From NCBI GenBank assembly GCA_949130495.1, contig OX422221.1, forward strand, positions 25,183,917-25,247,916: DNA of 64,000 nucleotides, written 5' to 3'. Made by a program: the position numbers and the translations under genes. The notes beneath the pieces are model-generated. The model was given only the letters and a program-made list of their open reading frames with translations. It had not been told where the DNA came from and searched no databases. This document shows positions 14,580 through 25,806 of this stretch, in pieces. Each line of letters opens with the position of its first letter. Within the stretch, counting starts at the first letter, position 1. This stretch comes from Sambucus nigra (lineage: Eukaryota > Streptophyta > Magnoliopsida > Dipsacales > Adoxaceae).

Positions 14580-15040
14580 AATCGAGACCCATCTCTTTGA
14601 CATGTTCCATAAAGGTCTTCGGAGATGGTCCTTTCGTAAGAGGATCTACTATGTTATCACGCGTACTGATGTGATCAATTGACACTCTTTGTTTTTGAAT
14701 TTCTTCTTTAACTGATAGGTATTTCATTCAACGTGCTTAGTTACTTTAGGAATACCTAACATTTCTTCATAAATAAGATTGCAGCGACATTATCATAATA
14801 TTTCAGTGACTTGATAATAGTGTCGACAACTCCAAGTCCCGAAATGAAGTCACGCTGCCAAAATACATAAGTTGTAGCATCAAGCATACTACAAACTCAG
14901 CTTTCACAATACTTAATGGATGGTTTGTGTTGCACTCCTTCATTATATTGGTTGATAAACCAAAACAAACATACTTAAGCAAGAGTGAACTTCGTACCAT
15001 CCGTACAAACAGTAAATCTGAGTCACAATAATTGTTCATA
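14580..15040 (-). pseudogene. Copia RNase H C-terminal remnant
   Basis: Minus-strand reading gives Q-R-V-S-I-D-H-I-S-T-R-D-N-I-V-D-P-L-T-K-G near 14640-14700, the conserved end of Copia RNase H (H-I-x-T-x-D-N-x-A-D-x-x-T-K). Downstream come F-M-E-H-V and then a stop. Upstream pieces (A-E-F-V-V-C at about 14890) are frame-shifted. It is a relic of a once-coding parent. Confidence 0.75.
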
Positions 15041-15836
15041 TTTAAATTAACACATACATCATAAATGTGAGCATATAGTCCTTTAAGTATCTCATTACTT
15101 CATACACAACTTTTAAACCCATAAAATTATTTTGATTCTCTACTTTCTAAATCCGTGCTTGTATATAGAGAAATTATATAAACTTACTCCCACTAATCTT
15201 AAGGTGTATACAAATATACAACGATTAAAAAAAATAATGATATTATTTCTTAAAATGCCTCATGTGGGAAACTTATGTTTATAAAATGATCTCCTAAACA
15301 TATACGCATGGTTTATTAGAATTCAAAAAAATAATTTTCACATCCACTTCATGTAACTCTCAATCATAATGAGCTACTAATGTCATAAGAATTACATGTC
15401 CTTATATATAATTGAGAAGGTTCATTTATAACCTTTTCTTCATTAATAGTGAAATATTTTACTACAATTTAGTTTTATCTCGTTTAACTACCGTTAGTGT
15501 CGCGTTTGGTCTTGATGACTCCCTTATACCCGACTTTAGTGCATCAATTATGTAATTCAACGAGATTTCAACCTTAGTTGTAGTCCATTAGTTTCACTTC
15601 TTATGACTTTTGAAAATAAAACCATGTCATTATTTATTCCTACGCCAAATTCATGTTCATGCAGATACACCACATAATCATCGAGGATAGTAGACCTTTT
15701 AAGATCTTCTTAATACTATTCCTTATGATTATATCTACATTTCTCTCACGGTGACAATACTATCATTTAGTGGTTGACCATTTATTTGTTCTTTGTTGTT
15801 TAGACAATCTAACAACTAAAAGAACAAGGATTCAAG

Positions 15837-15936
15837 AAGGTTATCGTTAATGGGATAAGTACCCTACCTTCCTTTATAACCTCAATAAGGTTATCGATAA
15901 TGGGATAAGTACCCTACCTTCCTTTATAACCATATT
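15837..15936. repeat. 50-bp tandem duplication
   Basis: Two adjacent units of 50 bp, each with GGGATAAGTACCCTACCTTC, nearly identical. They lie inside the 6.3-kb LTR element. Confidence 0.9.
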
Positions 15937-17879
15937 TCATGATTTTCTACTACCACTAATTTCACCTTTCATAATGAATTTGACTTTAATGCAATAAATA
16001 CGTGTCAATGACAATTATATGATCTATGTAGGTCCACTTTAAGGGAAGTTTCTCATAATCTCCCGCTTGGGCCACATAGGTCATCCTTATATTAGACATC
16101 GTAATACCTTAAGAGCACAACTCGACTATCAAAATTTGTAAGAGACATTACAAAAATTTTGTCCACGAAAATTATGAAAAAGAGTCTAGATTTAATTTGG
16201 TACAAGATTTAAAGAGTTTAAAAAAAAAAACCGCTACGATTATGATGCAGGATCAAACAAATCTTTAAAGAACTATGTCCAAACTTTATTTTGTACAAAA
16301 CATCAAAACTAAAATCATAACCCTTGAAAAAATATACAACAAAAGATTCTTTAGAACATATCCCTCACGATCAAGTTTAGACAAACATTTTCCAAAAGAA
16401 ATTGAGGGTTTATGAAAACAAATGGCGATTTGATTCCCCAAGAACAAAAGAAAAGAATCTTATTAGCATTTCTAGTTTGTTTTGTAAGAAATCCTTGCAT
16501 CAAAAGTAAATACTTTCTATAACATAGTAAGTATAACTTGAAAACTCTACTGAGATGAAAAACTCATTTCAAATCATAAAAGATACATATTATCTTTATC
16601 ATTATTAGTCCGAGTGTGCAATATGTAAACAAACTTAATTTGTTTAACCAAATTAAATATGAAATTTTAGAGAAATAAAATGGGATACAATAATATGTGA
16701 TAAGATAATGAGATAAATTGCTCACTTCATTAATGCTTTGATTTAACAACACACACATCGATTACATGATAAATTGAGTGCATAACCGTGAGTTTTTGTC
16801 AGTAGTAACCGTGAATATCGATTATATGATGCTTGTAGATTACTTTATTGGGTATAATGTTATTTCATTATATTGTACACGACATTTGTGCACAACTTAT
16901 TTTCACATACTATAATAATGTATGTGATCTATGATGTTCATTCAATCACTCAAAATTGATTCCCTGTAAGGAATAACCTTGCTTGAAGAAATAAACTCAA
17001 TATACCCCATTAATATCTTTACAATTATAAGCATCATGAGTTACTACTACCATCATCTTTACATTTAATATTCATTGCCATTCTAGTTGGGTCACTGTAG
17101 TGACTACCAAACATTTCATAATATGAATATTACATTACGTAAAGACTTACATACACAAGTCAATAAATTTTTCACTTATTTTCATTAAATATCGCATGAT
17201 CAATAAGCTAAATTATTCATGTTAATGGTTTTCATAAACTTAATTGGTGATATGATAGTGACATAAATTATGGCATCTGTTTTTGACGACCATTATTACC
17301 TTCCCAATATATATCACCACTAACATTTTGTTCAATTATTGTAATCACAATAAATGAATAAACAACAATATGTATGCAACATCATAAAGTATCATCATCC
17401 TAGCATTCAATATCATACATGGACCCGTAGGCAACCAAAATATGCATGATATTAATGCATTAGTCCAATATTTATATCTTCTGGAATGGAGCACTTTAAT
17501 GAACACCAACCCATTTATTATATAAATATAAGAGATATGCATACATGTGCAAAATACCCGTAATACATGAATAATTATATTATTGTCTATTCCTTAATTT
17601 GAAATTCACGAAAAATTAGACATAATGTGAAAATCAAATAGACAAAGAGTTTACATGAGATATTACACAAATAATAGTAAATGGAAGACATAAATTATTT
17701 ACTTTCGCTTCATCACTTATGTATGAGTAACAAATCAGAAATATTGACCCAAATCATTCATGGTCATACTAATGCACAATATGGTTATAATCACAATTAT
17801 CATACTAGTGACATATGTAAATATGACTTTTTAACATTGATGCCAATTATTTAACATTTACAAAAATTCCAATGTTTAT

Positions 17880-18830
17880 TTGATTCAAATTTCAGCATGT
17901 GTTGCGCTTCAATTTAACCTTATAACAAACATTAGGATAATCTGAAATGACTACAAGTATAGTATCTTCACATGTAATCTTAGCCTGTATTTGGCATTTG
18001 ATTAAACTGAATGAATACCTACTTATGAGTCTCAAAATTTGCAAGTCATGCATTCAAATATGCATGCATGCAACGAATAAATCTAGTATCCGCACATATG
18101 AATTGTAGCCTGTGTTTGGCATTTAATTCAACTTAATGGGAGTACTAGCCTTAAAATAAACAATAATTCTGATTTTCAACCACATGAATCGTTGCCTGTG
18201 TTTGGCACGAGACTCATTAAAACATGAATATCATAATATTCAACAATACGAATCATTGGCCTGTGTTTGGCACGAGATTCATCAAAATATGAATATTAAC
18301 AATAACACAAGTCTAATATCCGACCATATGAAATATGTTGGCATGTGTTTCGCACGAATATTCAACTAAAAAGGATCATTAGAGCAAGGTTTTATCACAG
18401 TTCTAGATAAAACATACATGAAATATTGGAAAACTTAAATTTTCACACACAACAAAAATTGCAAGGGTCGAATATTGAATTGTTGACTAAAATTTTGGTA
18501 TATTTCATCTACATTCCGAATATCATGGAATCTGTGTTAATCATCACATAATATTCAGATTGTAAAGATATATTACCCTATAATTCATTTATCATGGTCC
18601 CATAATTTTGGCATATGTGTTTGTTGCCTAATTCATTTAATACCATGATTAATGGACTTAATGTCAACTATTCTGTTTTTACAAAACTGGTTCTAATGTT
18701 GTTCAATCCAGATATTAGGATGTGTTGCGCCTCAATCCAATTTTATAACTAACATTAGAATAAGTCTTTAATGAATGTAAGTATATTATTCGTACATGCA
18801 GTCTCAGCCTGTGTTTGGCCTTTGACTTAA
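17880..18830. repeat. Dispersed GCCTGTGTTTGGCA repeat cluster
   Basis: Variants of GCCTGTGTTTGGCA occur at about 17982, 18108, 18194, 18260 and 18807, with looser variants (CATGTGTTTCGCACG near 18343; ATGTGTTGCGC near 17897 and 18721). They are embedded in related 60-130-bp units rich in CATATGAAT and TTCAACT, a decayed tandem array in the element interior. Confidence 0.75.
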
Positions 18831-19487
18831 CTCAAATGAATAATTGTTTACATGTCTCAACTTAAATATAGATAATCATGCATTAATATTATCTATAATA
18901 TTTAATCTATCAGTAATCACAAAGATACCAATAGCAGCTCGAATGCCTCAAAAACATAATTGTCCAGGTATAAAAGCACGTAATACATGAATTTTGCCAA
19001 AAAATGGCAAAAATGAGTTTTCACCATGGAATTGAAGTAAAACATGCCAGAAAATCAAAACTTTTTGCGGAACGTTAATATCAATTTTCTGTAAAGAGTT
19101 ATAAGCCCCGAGATTATTTCCTAAAATGGCAAAAACGGGGTTTTGAGGGTCTTAACGACGTCAAAACGCAAAAGTAAGGTGGTGCCCATTGTTATCAATG
19201 GGTTTTGTTTATTTTGACGTTTCCAGTCGACCATATCAGTTTCGTAAAATTCCGAGCAAGTTTTGACCTTTCATTCTCACCAGTGAGTATTGGCGACAGA
19301 AGAAAAACGTCACAGAAAATCTCAGACACACTTTAAGAGCATATTTAATGACAGAAAGAAGACATCGCAGAAGGTCTCAGGCACAAAAACAATTTAATGA
19401 CATAAATAAAATGTCGCAGAAAGTCTCAGGCACATATATCATTAAAGACGAACATCAATAAGGAAAATCGTGAGATCTTAAACTTTA

Positions 19488-19499
19488 GCTCTAATACCA
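19488..19499 (-). other. Primer-binding site (initiator Met tRNA)
   Basis: Minus-strand TGGTATTAGAGC, one base from the common plant TGGTATCAGAGC, two bases inside the 5' LTR boundary. It fixes the element as minus-strand. Confidence 0.85.
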
Positions 19500-19501
19500 C
19501 A

Positions 19502-20029
19502 TATAAAATCATTCTTAAGAACACCCTAATATTAGTCATGAACACATTAATATGATTAGAGTTTAATGTACAATTGTTCTTAATAAAAGGATCTTAGATC
19601 TTCATGTTTTCACAAAATACGTCTAAAAGATAGAAAATAAGACATACCTTGATCAAAGATCAATCTTGATTAATTGCTCCATCGATTTGCCTTCTTGGAA
19701 AAAATGCAATCTAATGGAATCTCGGAGTTTCTCTCCCACCTCAGAAATAGTGTGTTATGAGATGACTCTAGATGGTGTAGAGGTCTCTATTTATAAGGGG
19801 AAGAGGGCCGGAATCCTAGTCAAGGTGGGACTCTTTCAAGTCTCCCACTAATGCCACTAACCATCATGTGACTAACGGATAAGGATTACCCAAATCTTTT
19901 AATATCTTTATTTATCACATTCCTAATTAATTATCTGACATTTATTAAAACCACATAAATGGGAAATTCGGAATTTAATACAATTGAAATTAAATAATTA
20001 ATTTCGTCACTTAACATTAATTTCCAACA
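19502..20029 (-). repeat. 5' LTR of the 6.3-kb Copia-type element
   Basis: Same length as the left copy. The TATA box is at 19787-19795 on the minus strand. It is flanked on the right by GTTTA (20030-20034). Confidence 0.92.
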
Positions 20030-20065
20030 GTTTATCTATTTGGGTAGAAATAGATAAACAACAGT

Positions 20066-21750
20066 GATATTTTATTAACTGCGGAAAAATGTTTTTGTTT
20101 TAATTTTCTAGTTTGTTTTTTAACAACACTGATATTTTATTAAGTGCGGAAAAATGATACTTGATACATGAGCGTGACTTAGCTACTTATATACAAAGAG
20201 TCCAACGAATATGTCTCCTAACTGTCCCTAGAAACAAGCTAAATTATAAGCCATCCCATTAGTATAGGAGGAGAGTTTGAAACATTCAACATTCTTCAAA
20301 TAAACACATGCATGATTATAACAGTAGGTATGACTATTGCATCAAATATCTTGTATTAGGTAGCTCCACATCTGTAGCTTTTATGTGGGTCCATTGGAGT
20401 TCTAGTTTGGCTGAGATTTAAGCCAAAGCATGCAGCTGGGTCAAGTTAGTTCCTTATATTTTTCAATACTCCCCCCACAAGTGAAGGTGGGGTGCATAGC
20501 ACACACCAAACTTGTCTCGAAGACACAGTACTATTCTCATTAATTTAAAAATAACACGCATGGACTTTTTTAAAGGCATATCATTAGTAACCACACTCAG
20601 GTAGACAGTTCATAGAAGGAGCTGGTTAATCTGTTTTTTGGATAATACTCCCCCTCAAGTGAAGGTGGGGTGCAACGTATACAACAAGATTGTCTCTAGG
20701 AAACTGAAATTGCTTGGTTGATAAAGGTTTGGTTATGAGTGCGATCAAACCAAGTGAAAAGATTTCCACTGTGACCAAAAACACTGAAAATTTTCAAATA
20801 GTAGATTCTAAAACTGCTGAGTTGACTAAGGTTTGGTTATGAATGCGATCAAACCGAGTGAAAAAATCTCCACTATCACCCAAAACCTTGAAAATAATCG
20901 GAACCCATATGATTTCTGCCGCGTTACATACAATGGCGCGATACTCAGCTTCATAAAAAAATATATAAGGTCTCTTGGACAGTAATGAGCTTGATCAAAA
21001 TTGATTCAGAGGCTTAATTATCGATTTTGGCTGGATCGACACTTGTGATGGCCCACTTCGGCCAAAATGAGCTCGATCACAATGGATTCAGAGGCTCTAT
21101 GCTTCGTAGGCTTGTTCAAGATGGATTCAGTGTCAGTGAGTTTTTTAATGATGGTAGCAAGAAAGTCAATAAAAAAAAATTAATTAATTATTTTTTTTAT
21201 ACGAAAGAATATTGTGTGCGACATCAATGGATTCACATGTTCATATCTGAGATGGTAAGGACACAAAGGAATTCACTATGAAGCTTTTGAATTTCCAGGC
21301 ATCTTCAAAGGTTGACATATAGCCAAAGGATACTCTTAACAGCTCCAATCAGTTTTCCATGTAATATATCATGATCATCCCAGCACACGTGTCTAGCTTC
21401 AATGTTGGTAACAAGAAAACCAACATACTTCGCACGTGCACCAGGATTGCAAAAGCATCCTTCCTGTCACAGAGTGTACTCCATAAATTGTGCCTGCTCT
21501 CATTATCACGCCTTAATGCAAAAGCATATTCCTCTCAGCGATGTTGTATCACTTTTGTGTCCGGCGAACGGTAGCAATAAATGATATAATAATAAGTGCA
21601 TGAAAATGATACCATGTAGTCCATCGCCGGAGAAACGGTGTTACGTATGGACTACCGTTTTATTGCTCTGATAGCATGTAGGAGTTTAAGATTATAAAAG
21701 AAGGAATAACAACACTGATATTTTATTAAGTGCATGAAAATGATACTTTG
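20066..21750 (-). mobile_element. Internally deleted Copia remnant
   Basis: Absent from copy B at about 33465. On the minus strand: a primer-site-like TGCTATCAGAGC (about 21664-21675), then RNase H sequence reading E-A-E-Y-R-A-I-V-C-N-A-A-E (about 20905-20960), then two purine-rich tracts ending in GGGGGAGTATT (about 20645 and 20475). Finally comes LTR-like DNA whose AACACTGATATTTTATTAAG unit recurs at about 20067, 20125 and 21708. Gag, integrase and RT are missing. The part 20690-21115 is related in inverted orientation to 1-445. Confidence 0.7.
20690..21115 (-). repeat. Inverted relative of window positions 1-445
   Basis: For example GAGCCTCTGAATCCATTGTG at about 52 appears as its complement at about 21085, and the duplicated CAAGTGAAAAGATTTCCACT-type unit appears on the other strand at about 300 and 400. 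They are two diverged members of one Copia family in opposite orientation. Confidence 0.75.
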
Positions 21751-21755
21751 TTTTA

Positions 21756-22356
21756 ATTATTTATTCAAAGAACATTATATCTAAAACACGATCAGGTTCT
21801 TTACATTTTCAGAATTTATATTTTCTGTAAGACATAGCTAGACGTGATGTGATGCTCCTATAACATGCTTCTTCTGAATTGAAACTTTTCTTCTGGATGG
21901 TCTTTAATAATTTTAAGTCCCTCTTTATTAACAAGGTATTTGACTGCTAAATGATAAAAAAATATGTTGCCTTCATGAAAAGTGTTTAGCACCTGAATAG
22001 ATAAGGGGTTATGAGCGAGGCTTCTATATTTGTAATTGGATTCAGTATGCAGTTCACCATGTGCCACTTAAGTATTATTTAATTTAGTTTGTTGAAACAG
22101 AGGAATATACTTTAGATTATGTACTTTTAGGATTTAAAATAATATTGATTATGGATAGAGGACAACAAACATTTCGTTTTCATTTTTAGTCCCTAATTTC
22201 AAATTAAAGGAACATGTGGCATGCTGTGATTGGTTGACGTTTTATGAATATGGTTCCGCACTAGCTTAGTCCTTTAAAATAGCTAAATATCTCAACACCC
22301 TTATTTAGTGCTATAATAATATATGACAATAGAGAATGACAAAGGTTGCAATGGAG
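21756..22356 (+). repeat. Segmental duplication copy A, third block upstream of the OMT exon
   Basis: Collinear with about 33640-34079. Copy A has about 150 extra bases near 22115-22270. A 69-codon minus-strand frame (21858-22067) has a diverged counterpart in copy B; I do not recognise it. No COMT exon 1 or 2 is visible here. Confidence 0.75.
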
Positions 22357-22421
22357 GTGTGGAACATGTTAGGGGAGATATGTTTTAAAGTGTTCCTAGT
22401 GGAGATGCCATTTTTATGAAG
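22357..22421 (+). pseudogene. O-methyltransferase (COMT-like) penultimate exon, copy A
   Basis: 65-bp exon between an AG acceptor (22355-22356) and a GTAATT donor. With one base from the previous exon it encodes the 22-residue COMT block from G-V-E-H-V to G-D-A-I-F-M-K, ending with the SAM-binding Lys right at the splice site. An in-frame TAA stands in the middle, after G-D-M-F, where the family has a residue. Together with the next exon it is what remains of a plant class II O-methyltransferase gene; the first two exons are not found. Confidence 0.85.
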
Positions 22422-22709
22422 GTAATTTTAAATCCTGCACTAACAAGCTCTTAGGTTGTGTTTAATAGGGTTCATTGGAAACAATTTACAAGGCAAATAA
22501 GATTCTTGAGTCTTCCGAACATTTTGGTGTCTTTATTTGCATGTATATACATTGGAAATGTTTTCAAACTTACACCATGGTACAACTAGGTTAAGCAAAT
22601 TGTACAAATTTTTCTTGCAAAACTTTTCTTTGGGGGAGGGTGGTAAGAAAAAATGTCCAAAAATTTATTTTCCTGTCAATTTTTCATCCCTCCATATGAA
22701 ACACAACCT

Positions 22710-22711
<2 letters not shown>

Positions 22712-22785
<74 letters not shown>
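22712..22785. repeat. (AC)n followed by (AT)n microsatellite
   Basis: About thirty AC units then a short AT run. Copy B has only TATATATATGTGTGT at the same place (about 34433), so the repeat expanded or served as insertion point after the duplication. Confidence 0.97.
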
Positions 22786-22989
22786 CACTAGCAAATACCC
22801 GACACTTGGGGGTCCTTTTGCTAGGCCCAATTGTCGGGACAATGTGACATTTGTTGGTGAATGAAGATTTGTCTACCATTTTGTGTGTTTGATTGCCCGT
22901 ATTTTTCATGGTAAATTTTTTAGACATATCATATCAACATACATATTTTGTCATCCAGTTGGGAAATATTTTCACACAATTTTTGTTCA

Positions 22990-23670
22990 CCTATACATGA
23001 TGTCAAGGTTTTCTCAAAAGTGAAAATTATTTTTTTAACTGTTTTTCTAGGTTATTTTTTTTTTAATTTTGTTAAAACCAATTTTTAAATGTTTTTTAGT
23101 TTTTCGTTAAAACTGTTTTCTGCTTGCGACCCTGGGGGGGGGGGGGGGGGGGGGGTCTAAAAACTGTTTTTCACTAAAACTTTTTTTGTGTTGAATATTT
23201 TTTTTCTAAAAATGTATTTTTCAGGAAAAAATGTTTTTCGTTAAAAAAAATGTTTTTTTTCCAAAGCGGTTTTTTATTATTAAATTGTTTTTTTCTTAAA
23301 AACTATTTATATTTTATTTTTCTTAAAATCAATTTTTATAAATGTTTTTGACTAAAACTATTTTTCTAAAAAAATGTTTTTCACTAAAAACTATTTTTCT
23401 TTTAAAAAAATATTTTTATTATTATTAAAAAAAAATTTCATTAAAAACTATTTTTTGTGAAATTGTTTTTTTTACTTAAAAAATTGTTTCACTTGCGGGC
23501 TAAAAAATATTTTTTGTGTTAAAACTACATATTTTTTTTTGTTATAATTGCTTCACTTTTTGGCTAAAAAATATATTTTTAAATGTTTTTTATTGCAAAC
23601 TATTTTTCTTAAAAAAACTATCAGTCCATCATTGTTAAAAACTAATTTTAAGCCCTGTTTTTTTATGTGC
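22990..23670. repeat. T-rich degenerate repeat zone with a poly-G run
   Basis: Many imperfect copies of an AAAACTATTTTTC / AAAATGTTTTTCA unit, interrupted by an uninterrupted run of about 22 G (23134-23155). It is strongly strand-asymmetric and shows no coding capacity. Confidence 0.9.
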
Positions 23671-24650
23671 ATTGTTTTTTTTGTTGTTAAAACTATTTGC
23701 CCCTCGTTATGAGTTGTTCGATCAGGTGGCATCGAAGATATTCTACCAGAAATAGTATACGGAAGACTAACCCCCAAATATATCAAAATTGAAAAAAAAA
23801 AAAATATGTAATACAGTGTCTCGTATCTGACAGCTCAGGAAGTGGGAACAAAAATAATGCACATGACATGCTAAGGAGCTCCATCTTTTTAATGGTGTAT
23901 AACCAAACACAGAGGGTAGTTTTTTCTCAAGCAAACAACCTAGAGAAAGTATATCTAAGGTGTTTTGAACCCCGAAACAAAATGTAAACACCATATTAGT
24001 ACTCGTAAAAAAACAAATAGAAAATATAAGCAACAAAGAGCGCAACATACATAAAAATTGAAAACAAATAGTTAAAAAAAAATATAAAGATCAAACAGCG
24101 ACAACATACACCCTCCGGTCTAGTGGTTGCTTGAAAAATCTAATTTTGAGCTCCATTTTTACCCAAAATAAAAAATCATAATAGTAAAAGTTGAATAAGA
24201 AAATAAATAAGAAGGGGCACAATCATATAATACACCAGTTTCCACTACATTTATGCACATATTAAAAAATGTAAATTTATAAAACTATAAACCTGGTAAG
24301 TATACAACGAATCAAAATCATACAAAATATATAGACCAACCTCAAAGCAAGCAAATGTGAAAGAAAATATGAAGCCCAGGGAGAAAAAAATAATTGGGTA
24401 TTGAAAAGGCCACTACCAAAAAATATATCAAATCACTACCTCTGGCAACAAAAACAAATGGCAAGGAACAACCTCGATCCAATTCCTGCCACGTGAAAAT
24501 ATAAAACTATCAGCACAACAAAGTACCAACGAAATTTATGAATTTTTAAGGGACTTTTGATTAACCATTTTTGTCAAGCTCGTTCTCTCTACAGTTGTTT
24601 TCTTCCTTCAATCCCTCTCAAACGCCTTTGCTTCCTCTACAGTTTCTGTC

Positions 24651-24653
<3 letters not shown>

Positions 24654-24722
<69 letters not shown>
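24654..24722. repeat. (TA)n microsatellite
   Basis: About 35 TA units. The adjoining MITE sits at its right edge. Confidence 0.97.
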
Positions 24723-24723
<1 letters not shown>

Positions 24724-24724
24724 A

Positions 24725-24903
24725 TGCTCTCATGCGGACTAGTCCACATTTTAAAAATGCGGACCGGACATGTGTCACCTAACGTTGCCCCTAGAAATAA
24801 TCGCCTAAATTATAGACACACTCTCTCTCTTTTCTCGGCTCCCCGTCAGGTGACACATGTCTATTTCGCATTCTTAAAATGCGGATTAATCCGCACAAGA
24901 GCA
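24725..24903. mobile_element. MITE with ~58-bp terminal inverted repeats
   Basis: About 179 bp. The left arm begins TGCTCTCATGCGGACTAGTC and the right arm is its inverse with a few mismatches, including the inner GACATGTGTCACCT. No coding sequence. It lies in a TA tract, which is compatible with TA target choice but hides the exact target duplication. Confidence 0.85.
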
Positions 24904-25509
24904 GGACTATATATATACATGAGTTAAACAACACTGCAAACATCTTATAATGGTTTTTTTGGTACGTGTTATGCAATGGAGGATCTTAAGCAATGATAAT
25001 GTGGGCAACTTCCCACCCTCATTTTTTGGGAAAATAAAACTAGCTACAAAAGTTTGTGGTGTAAATAAAAAATTTGCATCTTTGACCACCTTGAAGCGAA
25101 AAATTACCTATTTGAAATGTTTTTCATTGGTTACTATAACGGTTTGTTTCATCTACTTTAATTTTTCCACTGAATATGTTAAGCACACAATATTGCATTC
25201 ATCGTAATTGTATGTGTTACACATGAAAATATGATGCGACCAGACACCACTTCCACAGTAGAATAAATTGTGTCCATCTAGGTGCTTTTATAATGAAAAT
25301 GAAGATCACTCCTCAAATATTTTCTCTAGCGATTTTTAAAATATTTAAAGGATGTTGTTATTAATTAAATTTTTTTATTATACATTATATTTTTTGCTTA
25401 TCCTAATACGAGTTTCTGGATGCATCACTGGTCGTGTGACGGTATTTAGGATTATTGTTTTATGATTCGATAATGTAATATGTGGTACTTGATAATGTTT
25501 TTTCAATAG

Positions 25510-25806
25510 TGGATACTTTATGACTGGAGTGATGATCATTGCATGAAATTGCTAAAGAACTGCTACAAGGCATTGCCGTATGATGGTAAGATAATAGTTA
25601 TGGACGCCATTCTTCCTGTGATTCCCGACACTAGTGCATCTGAAAAAAGCACGATGCAAATGGACCTTGTTGTGATGACTCATTACCAGGGAGGAAAAGA
25701 GCGCACTGAACAAGAGTTTTTTGCTTTAGCAAAAGGAGCTGGATTTGCAGGCATTAGATTGAAGTGTCTTATCTTCAACTTATGGGTCATGGAGTTTTAC
25801 AAGTAG
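25510..25806 (+). pseudogene. O-methyltransferase (COMT-like) last exon, copy A
   Basis: Exon starts right after TTTTTTCAATAG and is open to a TAG. Its 98 codons match the C-terminal catalytic part of plant COMT: W-I-L-Y-D-W-S-D-D-H, L-K-N-C-Y-K-A-L-P, I-L-P-V-I-P-D, G-G-K-E-R-T-E, A-K-G-A-G-F and V-M-E-F-Y-K. The family's catalytic His before D-W-S-D is Tyr here. The Glu of V-x-E-A-I-L-P is Asp. The Glu of K-E-R is kept. The exon itself has no stop, but the preceding exon does, and no 5' exons are seen. Either a dead gene or a remnant of a divergent family member. The family methylates phenolic hydroxyls with S-adenosylmethionine in the cytosol. Confidence 0.88.

Larger units (their letters stand above)
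15041..19480. other. Interior of the 6.3-kb element, no coding region
   Basis: AT-rich with no long frame on either strand. It holds the 50-bp tandem pair at 15837-15936, the GCCTGTGTTTGGCA series between about 17880 and 18830, and near the primer site (about 19280-19435) three copies of a GTCGCAGAAAGTCTCAGGCACA-like unit spaced about 60 bp apart. Confidence 0.7.
13685..20029 (-). mobile_element. LTR retrotransposon (Copia-type), 6.3 kb, largely non-coding interior
   Basis: Two 528-bp LTRs (13685-14212 and 19502-20029) flanked by GTTTA on both sides. On the minus strand the 5' LTR is the right-hand one, followed by a Met-tRNA primer site (TGGTATTAGAGC). A purine-rich AAGTGGGAGAC precedes the left LTR. 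By eye the LTRs differ at about ten positions with no length difference, so insertion is fairly recent. The 5.3-kb interior has no gag, protease, integrase or RT; only a decayed Copia RNase H tail is visible near 14590-15040. It is probably moved by a partner's proteins. Confidence 0.9.
22422..25509 (+). other. Intron of COMT-like copy A, enlarged by insertions
   Basis: The first about 300 bp and last about 600 bp match the copy B intron. The middle (about 22712-24910) is absent from B: AC and TA microsatellites, a T-rich degenerate zone with a G run, AT-rich DNA and a MITE. It ends with a T-rich tract and AG at 25508-25509. Confidence 0.8.

Noticed and set aside
17880..18830. CRISPR-like array.
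   Set aside because: Repeats are degenerate, irregularly spaced and in plant retrotransposon DNA.
21858..22067. Minus-strand ORF with K-Y-L-V-N-K-E-G as a COMT exon 2 piece.
   Set aside because: Wrong strand relative to the two clear exons, and only a few residues resemble the family.
22537..22927. His/Thr and Cys/Val repeat proteins.
   Set aside because: They are translations of the (AC)n microsatellite.
24571..24927. 118-codon ORF.
   Set aside because: Runs through the (TA)n tract and the MITE; no conserved motif.
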